From: Acetobacteraceae bacterium
Lineage (GTDB): Bacteria; Pseudomonadota; Alphaproteobacteria; Acetobacterales; Acetobacteraceae
NCBI GenBank assembly: GCA_031291795.1
Contig: JARLIJ010000267.1
Coordinates: forward strand, 1-55,137
Reading direction: 5' to 3'
Length of the DNA: 55,137 nt
Positions 1 to 7,468 of this stretch are shown here, piece after piece. A model generated the notes under the pieces. The model was not told the origin of the DNA and did no database searches. It worked only from the letters and a program-made list of their open reading frames with translations. A program made the translations under genes and the position numbers. Every line of letters starts with the position of its first letter. Positions within the stretch are counted from its first letter, which is position 1.

Positions 1-1
1 C

Positions 2-643
2 CCGGTCCTGCCGGACATCCGCAACTTCACCGACCTGGGCAGCCTGACCCTGTTCTTCGGCGCGCTCAACCGCGAGGAGGACTGGCGCTGGCTGATGCCG
101 GTGCTGAACGCGGTCGCCGCGATGGCGGGCGAGCGGCTGAAGTTCTGCGTCGTGCACGACCGCGGCTTTTTCGAGGCGCTGGAAACGCCGCACAAGACCT
201 TCACCCCGACCTGCGACTACGACACCTACATCGATCTGCTCGGGCGCAGCGAAATCTCGTTCATGCCGCTGGGCGACAACGCTTTCAACCGCGCCAAGTC
301 GGACCTGAAGTTCATCGAGGCAGGGGCGTGCCGGGTGGCGTCGCTGGCCAGCAGCGTGGTCTACGGCGACAGCATCGTGGAGGGCGACACCGGCCTGCTG
401 TTCCGCGATCCCGATGAACTGCGCGTCAAGCTGCTGCGGCTGGTGGCGATGCCGGAACTGGCCCAGGAACTCGGTGACAACGCACGACGCTATGTCGCGG
501 AGCACCGCATGCTAGCCGGCCAGGTGAGGCCGCGCATCGCGTGGTACCGCTCGCTCTGGGCCCGGCGCGACGCACTGACGGCCGCCTTGCGCGAGCGGCT
601 CGCGGAGATCGAAGGCACGCGGGAACTGACGGCCGCGCTGTAG
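2..643 (+). CDS. glycosyltransferase family protein, C-terminal part
   Basis: The open frame runs in from the left edge of the window and stops at 641-643, so only the last 213 codons are visible. The visible part resembles the C-terminal nucleotide-sugar-binding half of a GT-B glycosyltransferase: a segment reading SLTLFFGALNREEDW (a Rossmann strand after the hinge), then FMPLGDNAFNRAKSDLKFIE and a following GACRVASLAS/DTGLLFRDPDEL stretch, which is the usual EX7E-like donor region and the helix after it. The final part (RYVAEHRMLAGQVRPRIAWYRSL) is the terminal helix that folds back in this class. No signal peptide or membrane segment is seen in what is present. Donor and acceptor cannot be told from this fragment. 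The insertion sequence begins about 20-40 bases downstream. Confidence 0.75.
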   Translation, partial: PVLPDIRNFTDLGSLTLFFGALNREEDWRWLMPVLNAVAAMAGERLKFCVVHDRGFFEALETPHKTFTPTCDYDTYIDLLGRSEISFMPLGDNAFNRAKSDLKFIEAGACRVASLASSVVYGDSIVEGDTGLLFRDPDELRVKLLRLVAMPELAQELGDNARRYVAEHRMLAGQVRPRIAWYRSLWARRDALTAALRERLAEIEGTRELTAAL

Positions 644-673
644 TTCTGCCGAAGTTCTCCGCCTCCCCTTTGT

Positions 674-1623
674 TCAGACCGAGGACAAGGTGGACACATG
701 TTCGGGGACATGGTGGACGGTTTTGACGTCATCCTGGCGCAGATCGATCTGCGCCAGGATGTATCGGCGATAGCAGAGCTCGAACAGGCCATCCTGGCTT
801 GTGGCCCTGAGGGCGAGCTGCTTTCCGGCCAAGGCTTTGTAGGCGCGCAGGGTGCGGCCTTTGAAGACGAAGCAGCCGCTCTGATCGACTTTTCGCACCT
901 CGGCCTGGGGTTCGTACTCGGGCGGAACAATCGCTTCGGGCACGGATCTTTGGCTCATGCGATAGCGCGTGGCCGGGGTTTGCATGCCCATGCCTTCGTG
1001 CGGCCGTTTGGCGTTGTAGATGGGTCGCCAGGCGTCGAAGGCGGCCTGCGCCTCGGCGAGGCTCTTGAAGGCCCGGCCGTCGAGCCCTCGGCCTTGAGGG
1101 TGCGGTGGAAGCGCTCGTCCTTGCCCTGGGTCTGGGGATGATAGGGCCGGCCGTGGGAGACGCCGATGCCCAGGTCCGTCAGCCACACGCTGAGGCGGCT
1201 GTGCTCGCCGTGTCCGGCCGATCCCCAGGGCGGGCCGTTGTCAGACAGGATGCGCAAGGGCAGGCCGTAGCGGCCGAACACCGCCTCCAGGCGGGCGCGC
1301 ACCGTCTGGCCCTGTTCGTCGCCGCAGGCCCCGATCTCCAGCGCATAGCGGGAATGGTCGTCCAGCACCGTCAGCGGATGACAACGCCCCCGGTCCAGGT
1401 CGAACCAGCCCTTGAAGTCCATCTGCCAAAGGTCGTTGGGCGCCGCGTGCTCGAAGCGAACCCAGTCGCGCCGTTCGCCCGCGCCAGGCCCGTTCAAGAC
1501 GCCGCGCCGGCGGATCATCTGGGTGATCGTCGAGGCCGACGGCGGCCGCTCCAAGCCTTGGTCTTGCAGAACCCGGCGGATTTTGCGGCCACCCCAGGCC
1601 GGGTGCTGCGAGCGCACCGCCAT
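674..1623 (-). pseudogene. IS481-type transposase, frameshifted
   Basis: Two overlapping minus-strand frames together give one integrase-core transposase. The first (from 1623) reads WGGRKIRRVLQDQGLERPPS, then LWQMDFKGWFDL (first catalytic Asp), LTVLDDHSRY, LRILSDNGPPWGS (second Asp) and PQTQGKDERFHRTLKAE (catalytic Glu). The frame is then lost near 1085 where one C appears to be missing, and the other frame continues with GRAFKSLAEAQAAFDAWRPI, YNAKRPHEGM and the C-terminal domain, stopping at 674 inside the left terminal repeat. The N-terminal helix-turn-helix usual for full-length IS481 transposases (about 350-380 residues) is not found upstream of 1623, so the protein is truncated as well as shifted. 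IS481 elements do not normally use programmed frameshifting, so I read this as decay. Confidence 0.8.
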
Positions 1624-1685
1624 GACCTTCGCCTCCAGATGCCAAAAGTGTCCACCATGTCCCCGAACACCCGTCCACTATGTCC
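683..1685 (-). mobile_element. IS481-family insertion sequence, decayed
   Basis: About 1.0 kb bounded by inverted repeats. Each end carries two copies of a GGACATGGTGGAC-like motif: on the left at 683-695 and 706-718, on the right, inverted, at 1650-1662 and 1673-1685. The inner pair lies in a perfect 19-base inverted repeat (700-718 with 1650-1668). Outside them CTCCCCTTTGT at 663-673 matches ACAAAGGGGAG at 1695-1705, so the true element may extend to about 663-1705. No clear target-site duplication was found. The single gene inside is a DDE transposase on the minus strand that is broken by a frameshift, so the copy is probably not self-mobile. Confidence 0.8.
730..761. repeat. 32-base perfect palindrome in IS end
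   Basis: The 16-base arm CATCCTGGCGCAGATC is followed at once by its reverse complement, with no spacer. It lies inside the 3' end of the transposase reading frame, where it encodes ILAQIDLRQ. It could act as a transcription-blocking hairpin at the end of the element, but no T-run follows it. Confidence 0.8.
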
Positions 1686-1752
1686 CCAGTCTATACAAAG
1701 GGGAGAGGGGGAGCATCGGCTGCGGCACGATTCCAATCAGGCAGAACTTGCC

Positions 1753-3312
1753 CTACTGCGAGGGCGGCACGACGGCGGATTGCTGGCCCTCAATCATCGG
1801 CGGCAACAGGGCGGCCGCGTAGGCGGCAGGGTTCCCGATCAGCGTCCGGGCCGTGTCGATGTCGGCATCCCGCCCCTCGGCGGCGGGACACGGCGCGCGC
1901 AACGCCAGCACCTGGGCCGGCGGCAGCGGCGCCCGGGCCGCACGATGGGCCAGGATTGCCGCCTGCATCGGTTGGATCCCGTCGGCCAGCGCGGCCAACT
2001 GCCGGTGCAGCACGTCCCCCCCCAGGCTGGTACAAACCTGCGGCAGCACGCCCAGGCCCTGCAGCGGCCAGAGCCGTGGCGCCAACACGCGGCTCCAGGT
2101 CACGAACAGCTCGCCGCCATCGGGCAGCCCCGCGATGGTCTGCACCAGGCCCTTGCCCAGGGTCACGCTGCCGACCACCACGGCGCGGCCGCGATCCGCC
2201 AGCGCAGCCGCGAGCACTTCCGCCGCACTGGCGGTGCGGCCATCGACGGTGACGACGATCGGGACATCCTCCGCCAGCTCGCCGCTGCCGGAGCGCCAGA
2301 CATGGGCCGCGGCCGGATCGCGGCCGGCGGTGTAGGCGATCACGCCGGTCGGCAGCAGGGCGTCGGCGGCGGTGACCGCCTGACGCAGCAGCCCGCCGCG
2401 ATTGCCACGCAGGTCAAGCACCAGGCCGGTGGGCGCGCGCGGACTGGCCAGCTCGTCCTGCAGCGCGCGGGACAATTGCGCATCGGTGCTGTGGTTGAAC
2501 CCGGTGATGCGCAGGATGAGCGTGTCGCCGACGCGCTGGGTGAAGACGGTGTCCGGCGGCACCATGACCCGCGTCATGTCCTGGCTGCGCACCCGCCCGT
2601 CCCGTCCGCGCCAGGCCAGGGTCAGCACGGTGTTCTCGGGGCCGGCGATCCAGCCGGCGACGGCGGCAACATCGCGTCCGCGTGTGCCCTGCCCGTCCAC
2701 TGTCAGGATGGCATCGCCGGGACGCAGGCCGGCCAGCGCGGCGGGGCCCTCCCCGATCACGGACTGCACCACGATCGCGGCGCCGCGCTTCATCAGCGTC
2801 AGCCCGATGCCGGCGACGCCGTTGCGCTGCTCCCGGTCCTCGCCCGCCTCGGACGGGCCGACATAGCGCGAATACGGATCGAGGTGGTTGAACACCTCGT
2901 CGAAGAAGCTTTGCACGATCCCCTGGGTGCCGGCCTGGCGTATCGCCGGCGACGAGCCGACGGCAGCACTCGCGAGCGACGTCGCCACGGTGGCCCAGGC
3001 ACGCGGGTCCTCGTCCTTCGGACCGGCGGTGTCGAACACCGGCCGGTTCTGCTGCACCAGCCGCAGCCTGCCGTCACGCAGCTCCGCGATCACCGCAGGG
3101 TCAAGCGCGGTCAGCCCGCGCAGGCCCCACAGCGTGAGTTGCGAGACCGGCACAGGCTCCAACGTACGGGGCGCCATGAAGGCGAGCGCGGTCGCATAGA
3201 CCTCGGTGGTCAGATGCGGATCGAACCCGATGCCACCAGAACCGCCCACCCCTGCATCGGCATTCGCTCGGCCGATCAGCAGGATGAACAGCAGGGCGCT
3301 GACGCGGATCAC
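1753..3312 (-). CDS. S41 family C-terminal processing peptidase
   Basis: Predicted 519-residue periplasmic serine protease of the CtpA/Prc type. The start is a GTG at 3310-3312 whose bases overlap the TGA of the upstream rnr gene (GTGA), implying translational coupling; it gives a signal peptide MIRVSALLFILLIGRANA. A PDZ domain follows at about residues 165-235 (GIGLTLMKRGAAIVV, GLRPGDAILTVDG). The catalytic dyad is visible as Ser362 in DGRTASAAEV and Lys387 in TLGKGLVQT, 25 residues apart as expected for this family. An LDLRGNRGG motif precedes them. Substrates are unknown; members trim envelope proteins. Insertion-sequence DNA lies just beyond its 3' end. An open frame extends further upstream but only through rnr in another frame, so that longer form is not credible. 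Confidence 0.88.
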   Translation of the reverse strand: MIRVSALLFILLIGRANADAGVGGSGGIGFDPHLTTEVYATALAFMAPRTLEPVPVSQLTLWGLRGLTALDPAVIAELRDGRLRLVQQNRPVFDTAGPKDEDPRAWATVATSLASAAVGSSPAIRQAGTQGIVQSFFDEVFNHLDPYSRYVGPSEAGEDREQRNGVAGIGLTLMKRGAAIVVQSVIGEGPAALAGLRPGDAILTVDGQGTRGRDVAAVAGWIAGPENTVLTLAWRGRDGRVRSQDMTRVMVPPDTVFTQRVGDTLILRITGFNHSTDAQLSRALQDELASPRAPTGLVLDLRGNRGGLLRQAVTAADALLPTGVIAYTAGRDPAAAHVWRSGSGELAEDVPIVVTVDGRTASAAEVLAAALADRGRAVVVGSVTLGKGLVQTIAGLPDGGELFVTWSRVLAPRLWPLQGLGVLPQVCTSLGGDVLHRQLAALADGIQPMQAAILAHRAARAPLPPAQVLALRAPCPAAEGRDADIDTARTLIGNPAAYAAALLPPMIEGQQSAVVPPSQ

Positions 3313-5459
3313 CTTCGGCCCGATGACTTTCCACTGGATGACGGGCGGCCGGATGAGGACCCACCGGACCGCTTCCCCGGCTGGTTGCGTGGATCGCCTT
3401 GCATGATGTGGAAGACGAGGCCGCCGGTGACCGGGCTCGCTTCGGCCAGTCGCACCTCGACTTCCTGCGCCAGCCTGAACACCAGGCGGCTGCGGCGACC
3501 GGACAAACTCTGTTCCCCTTCGTCGTGAAACCAAAAATCGTCCGGCAGCGTGGAGACGGGCACGAGTCCGCTGGCCCCGGACTCCGCAACAGTGACGAAA
3601 AGTCCGAATCGGGTCACGCCGGAAATGCGCGCAGCGAAACGCGCGCCCACTTTGTCCGCCATGTATGCAGCAAGGTAACGGTCGATGGCGTCCCGTTCGG
3701 CCAACTGGGCCCGCCGTTCGGTCGCGGTGATGTGTTCGGCGGTGTCCGACAGCCCTGCCGCCTGCTCGTCCGACAATCCGTCCGTGCCGAGTCGCAGGGC
3801 CGCGATCAGCCCACGATGCACCAGCAGGTCGGCATAGCGGCGGATCGGGCTGGTGAAATGCGCATAGCGCGTCAGGGCCAGCCCGAAATGACCGATATTG
3901 TCCGGGTCGTAGGCGGCCTGCGACTGGCTGCGCAGCATCACCTCATTCACCAGCGGGGCTTCCGGCGTGTCGGCGACCTTGCGCAGCACGTGGTCGAGGT
4001 CGCGCGGATGCACCTGGTCGCCGGCCGGCAGCGTGATCCCCATGGTGGCGAGGAAGCTGCGCAGATTGGCCAGCTTCTCGTCCGAGGGCGGCGCATGCAC
4101 GCGATAGACGCAGGGCGTGTGGCGGCGTTCCAGTTCCTCGGCGGCGGCGACGTTGGCCAGCACCATGAACTCCTCGATCAGCCGGTGGCTGTCGAGCCGC
4201 GGGCGCGGCTGCACGCTGAGCACGCGCCCGTCGTCGCCCAGCACCACCTTGCGCTCCGGCAGGTCGAGGTCGAGCGTGCCGCGGGCGATGCGCGCCGCCA
4301 GCAGCGAGCGGTACGCGGCATAGAGATGCGGCAACGGCAGGCCGAGGTCATCGCCGGCATCCTGGGCGCGCTGGACGTCCTCGTAGGTCAGGCGGGCGGC
4401 GCTGCGCATCAGGCCGCGGCCAAAGCGGTGCTCCGTCTTGCGGCCGGCGGCGTCGATCTGCATTTCGACGAACAGGCAGCCGCGCTCTTCCTGCGGACGC
4501 AGGCTGCACCAGCCGTTCGACAGCGCCTCGGGCAGCATCGGCACGACGCGATCGGGGAAATACACGCTGTTGCCTCGGGTGCGGGCGGCGTGATCGAGCG
4601 CGGAGCCGGGCTTCACGTAGTGTGCGACGTCGGCGATCGCGACGATCACGCGGAAGCCGGCATCGGTCGGTTCGGCGAAGACGGCGTCGTCGAAGTCGCG
4701 AGCGTCCTCGCCGTCGATCGTGACCAATGGCGTGTCGCGCAGGTCGGTGCGCCGGCCCAGCCCCACGCCACGCGCGCGGCCGGCCTCGGCGAGGGCGGGT
4801 TCGGGGAATTCCTGCGGGATGTCGTGGGTGTGGATCGCGATCAGGCTGACTGACCTGGCGTCGCCCATGCGCCCGAGGCGCTCGATGATGCGCGCCGGCT
4901 TCAGGCCGAACGCGTGGTGCGGCAGCGGTTCGGCCAGCACGATCTCGTCGGGTTCGGCACCGCCCTCGCTGCCGGCCGGCACGATCCACTCGGCCTTGGA
5001 GCGGCGGTCGGTCGGGATGATGCGGTTCTCGGTGCGGCCCCGCTTGAACACGCCCAACACGCGGCCGGGCGCATCGGTCAGCCGCTTCATGGTGCGGCCT
5101 TCGTAGCGGTCCGGCGTGCCGGGGCGGCTGTAGATGCGCTTGAGCCGCGCCAGCACGCGTTCGCCCGGCGCGAGGGCGGGGCGGCCCTTCAACTCCGGCT
5201 GCATCAGGATCTGCGGCGGCGGGCCGGCTGCGCTGTCCCAGCCGACCGGGCGGGCGACGGCGTCGCCGTCCGGGTCGGTGCCGATGACCTGCACGATTGC
5301 GGTTTCCGGCAGGCTGTCGCGGAACCGGCGCGGTTCGCGCGGCGGACGCTCGTCAGCAGCGGCACTATCCTGGGTGTCGGCGCGATCCTGGGGGGCGGCG
5401 CGATCCGGGGTGTCGGCACGGTCGCGACGGGCCTGCCGGCGCTTGGGCCAGCTTGTCAC
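3309..5459 (-). CDS. rnr: ribonuclease R, short N-terminus
   Basis: 3'-5' exoribonuclease that degrades structured RNA. The core is clear: cold-shock-type OB domains, the RNB catalytic region with IDGEDARDFDDAVFAEP, DVAHYVKPGSALD, RGNSVYFPDRVVPMLPE and HFTSPIRRYADL, then an S1 domain (RISGVTRFGLFVTV) and a Ser/Lys/Arg-rich tail. I place the start at the GTG at 5457-5459, giving 716 residues. The first 50 residues are Arg/Asp/Pro-rich and lack the helix-turn-helix domain that usually opens RNase R in this group; I did not find it in another frame. Upstream in-frame starts would run into the promoter region of the divergent gene. A 28-codon frame with a strong ribosome-binding site ends in TGA overlapping this GTG. 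The 3' end overlaps the S41 protease start. Confidence 0.9.
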   Translation of the reverse strand: MTSWPKRRQARRDRADTPDRAAPQDRADTQDSAAADERPPREPRRFRDSLPETAIVQVIGTDPDGDAVARPVGWDSAAGPPPQILMQPELKGRPALAPGERVLARLKRIYSRPGTPDRYEGRTMKRLTDAPGRVLGVFKRGRTENRIIPTDRRSKAEWIVPAGSEGGAEPDEIVLAEPLPHHAFGLKPARIIERLGRMGDARSVSLIAIHTHDIPQEFPEPALAEAGRARGVGLGRRTDLRDTPLVTIDGEDARDFDDAVFAEPTDAGFRVIVAIADVAHYVKPGSALDHAARTRGNSVYFPDRVVPMLPEALSNGWCSLRPQEERGCLFVEMQIDAAGRKTEHRFGRGLMRSAARLTYEDVQRAQDAGDDLGLPLPHLYAAYRSLLAARIARGTLDLDLPERKVVLGDDGRVLSVQPRPRLDSHRLIEEFMVLANVAAAEELERRHTPCVYRVHAPPSDEKLANLRSFLATMGITLPAGDQVHPRDLDHVLRKVADTPEAPLVNEVMLRSQSQAAYDPDNIGHFGLALTRYAHFTSPIRRYADLLVHRGLIAALRLGTDGLSDEQAAGLSDTAEHITATERRAQLAERDAIDRYLAAYMADKVGARFAARISGVTRFGLFVTVAESGASGLVPVSTLPDDFWFHDEGEQSLSGRRSRLVFRLAQEVEVRLAEASPVTGGLVFHIMQGDPRNQPGKRSGGSSSGRPSSSGKSSGRR

Positions 5460-5542
5460 GCGGCGGCGGCTGCGCGACGGCGGCGGGCGATCCGGTTCCG
5501 GCCACCGGCGGGACGGAGATGATCGACCTGGGATGGCTTCAC
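5456..5542 (-). CDS. possible 28-residue leader peptide upstream of rnr
   Basis: A GTG at 5540-5542 is preceded, at 10 bases, by a consensus AGGAGGT (complement of 5553-5559). The frame encodes MKPSQVDHLRPAGGRNRIAR followed by an Arg/Ala-rich end and stops with a TGA at 5456-5458 that overlaps the proposed rnr GTG. No homologue is recognised. It may be a coupled leader peptide. Alternatively the ribosome-binding site belonged to a longer rnr whose first codons have been put out of frame by an indel. Confidence 0.3.
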   Translation of the reverse strand: MKPSQVDHLRPAGGRNRIARRRRAAAAA

Positions 5543-5661
5543 GGCGGGGGAGACCTCCTACGGGGCCAGACTGCCACAGGCGGCGCGGGCGGACGATGGT
5601 TTTTCTGCATGGTGCCGCTCGAAGCGGCACGTCGCGGCACGTCCCAAGAGATCGCCGGGGC

Positions 5662-7338
5662 ATGCCGATGGCCCCGACCGTCACGAACATGCAAAAGAAA
5701 CCCGTTACAGTGCGCCTTCCGAAACTGCCGAACAGGTGGAATTTCGTGCTGCAGGGGTGGCCGGACACCGCAGGACCACCGGTCCTCCAACCGAAGCAAG
5801 ACACCACCCGTCCGAGGGCCAGTTGCCCGCACGCAACGTCCCGCAGCACGGCGTTTTCGTTCCAGGTCGTGTTGGGGGCCGGCGTCGTCTTCGGCGTGCC
5901 GTTCGGTCTGTTCTATCGGCTCATCCTGTTCCATTTCTATGTCCGAGGCAGCTTCCTGCTCGATACCGGCCTGCTGGCCTCGCTGATGTACCATGCCACG
6001 CCCGCCCTGAATTTGCCGCCCAGCCTGGGCGGCGAGAGCTTCTTTGCGTTCCATGTCGCGCCGATCCTGATGCTGGTGTCGGCGGCAAGTACGCTGCTGC
6101 CGTTCTCGATGCCGCAGGTATTCGCGGGTTTCGTGGGCCTCTGCCACGGATTGCTGGCCCTGGCAGTCTACTGGCTCCTGGTGGAAGGCCATGGCGGGCG
6201 GCGCGGTTGGCCCCTCGCGCTGGCCGTGCTGGCGTCCGTGGCCTTTGCCTGCAACGGATTGGCGCTGGATATCGCGCGCTTCCCGCACTTCGAGACATTC
6301 GCGGCCGCGAGCCTGCTGCTGTTCTTCGTCGCACTGGTGCTGGAACACCGGCTGGTCGCCGTCGCCTGCTTCCTGCTCGCCGTCGCGACGCGGGAAGATG
6401 TCGGGCTGCACGCCTTCGGCTTCCTGGCCGTATGGGCGACGGTGAACCGGTTCCGGCGCGTGCCATGGCGGGAAACCATCTGGATCGCCGGTTTCGCGAT
6501 CGCCGGCCTCGCCTGGTCGGCCGCCTCGCTTCTGCTGCAGCACCGGGCCTTTCCGAACGCGTCGTCATTCGTGCGCGTCTATCTCGGCGATCCGCCCTTG
6601 TCCCATCTCAGCGCCCCGCTCGTGGCGACGCGCCTGGCCGGGTGGCTCTGGCTCCATCCGGCCATCATCCTGCCGGCCATCGCCGCCGCGATCTGGGCCA
6701 GGCGATCGCACAACCCCCACGTCATCGTCGGCTACGTGGCCTGTATCCCCTGGGCGTTGCTGCATGTGCTCGCCGCCTCCGAATTGGCCGGTTGGATGGT
6801 CGGCTACTATGGCTATCCATTCCTCGTCGCGATGGCGTGGCCCTGGCTCGCCGTCCGCATCCGCCGCCGGCAGGATCCGGCTGCACCGGTTCTGGCCATG
6901 CCGTCAGCCAGCCTGCTGGCAATGGTCGCGTTGAGCCTATTGCCATTGGGCCGGACGTACGATCCCGGCCGGATCAGCCTACCCGCGGCGTTCCTGCAGG
7001 CGCCCTCCGCGGCGCTGCAGGCGAGGACGGATCGCGGTATCGCAGCCATTGTCGCGGCACGGCCAGCCTTGGGGCGGCTCGTCGTGGACAACAGCGTGGC
7101 AGCACTGCGCCCGTGGGCCTTCGCGCGCACCGAGGTGGCGGGATGGTCCGATCAGCCGCCCGACACGGTCGTGTTCTTCTCGGAGGGCTTCGATGCCGAG
7201 AGGCTGCGCGCGGTCACCGACCTGCCAGGACACTACGCGATCCCGGGCACCGAACTCCGGATCTCGACCGACCGCCCAGCCCAGACGATGCAGGCGCTCG
7301 GTTTCACCCAGTCGGAGCGCGTGCAGGCTGGCTGGTAG
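5662..7338 (+). CDS. DUF2079-like polytopic membrane protein
   Basis: About 558 residues with roughly ten hydrophobic segments, starting after a polar N-terminus of about 70 residues. The opening of the membrane part, LILFHFYVRGSFLLDTGLLA, with PPSLGGESFFAFHVAPILML, matches the pattern of DUF2079 proteins (LDTGLF...G.SFFA.H..P), which are GT-C-fold-like inner-membrane proteins of unknown function. The C-terminal 150 residues form a soluble domain ending QALGFTQSERVQAGW. ATG at 5662 is chosen; ATG at 5668 and 5689 are in-frame alternatives and none has a strong ribosome-binding site. It stands between topA and rnr on the opposite strand and so breaks an otherwise co-oriented housekeeping block, which suggests insertion of the gene there. 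No catalytic residue can be assigned from sequence alone. Confidence 0.75.
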   Translation: MPMAPTVTNMQKKPVTVRLPKLPNRWNFVLQGWPDTAGPPVLQPKQDTTRPRASCPHATSRSTAFSFQVVLGAGVVFGVPFGLFYRLILFHFYVRGSFLLDTGLLASLMYHATPALNLPPSLGGESFFAFHVAPILMLVSAASTLLPFSMPQVFAGFVGLCHGLLALAVYWLLVEGHGGRRGWPLALAVLASVAFACNGLALDIARFPHFETFAAASLLLFFVALVLEHRLVAVACFLLAVATREDVGLHAFGFLAVWATVNRFRRVPWRETIWIAGFAIAGLAWSAASLLLQHRAFPNASSFVRVYLGDPPLSHLSAPLVATRLAGWLWLHPAIILPAIAAAIWARRSHNPHVIVGYVACIPWALLHVLAASELAGWMVGYYGYPFLVAMAWPWLAVRIRRRQDPAAPVLAMPSASLLAMVALSLLPLGRTYDPGRISLPAAFLQAPSAALQARTDRGIAAIVAARPALGRLVVDNSVAALRPWAFARTEVAGWSDQPPDTVVFFSEGFDAERLRAVTDLPGHYAIPGTELRISTDRPAQTMQALGFTQSERVQAGW

Positions 7339-7468
7339 CGCTCTCCGGCCAGGACGCGGGCGCACCGTCAGCCGCGGGTGGTGCGGGCACGATATGGGGG
7401 AAGTCCCGTCCCCGCCCCAATGTTAGCGCGTATGGGGCTCGTCCCGCGCAGAGCGGACGGAACCGCCT

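Noticed and set aside
1105-3528. Long plus-strand open frame of about 800 codons antisense to the S41 protease
   Set aside because: Composition is His/Arg/Gln-rich with no family resemblance; it is the codon-position shadow of the protease in high-GC DNA.
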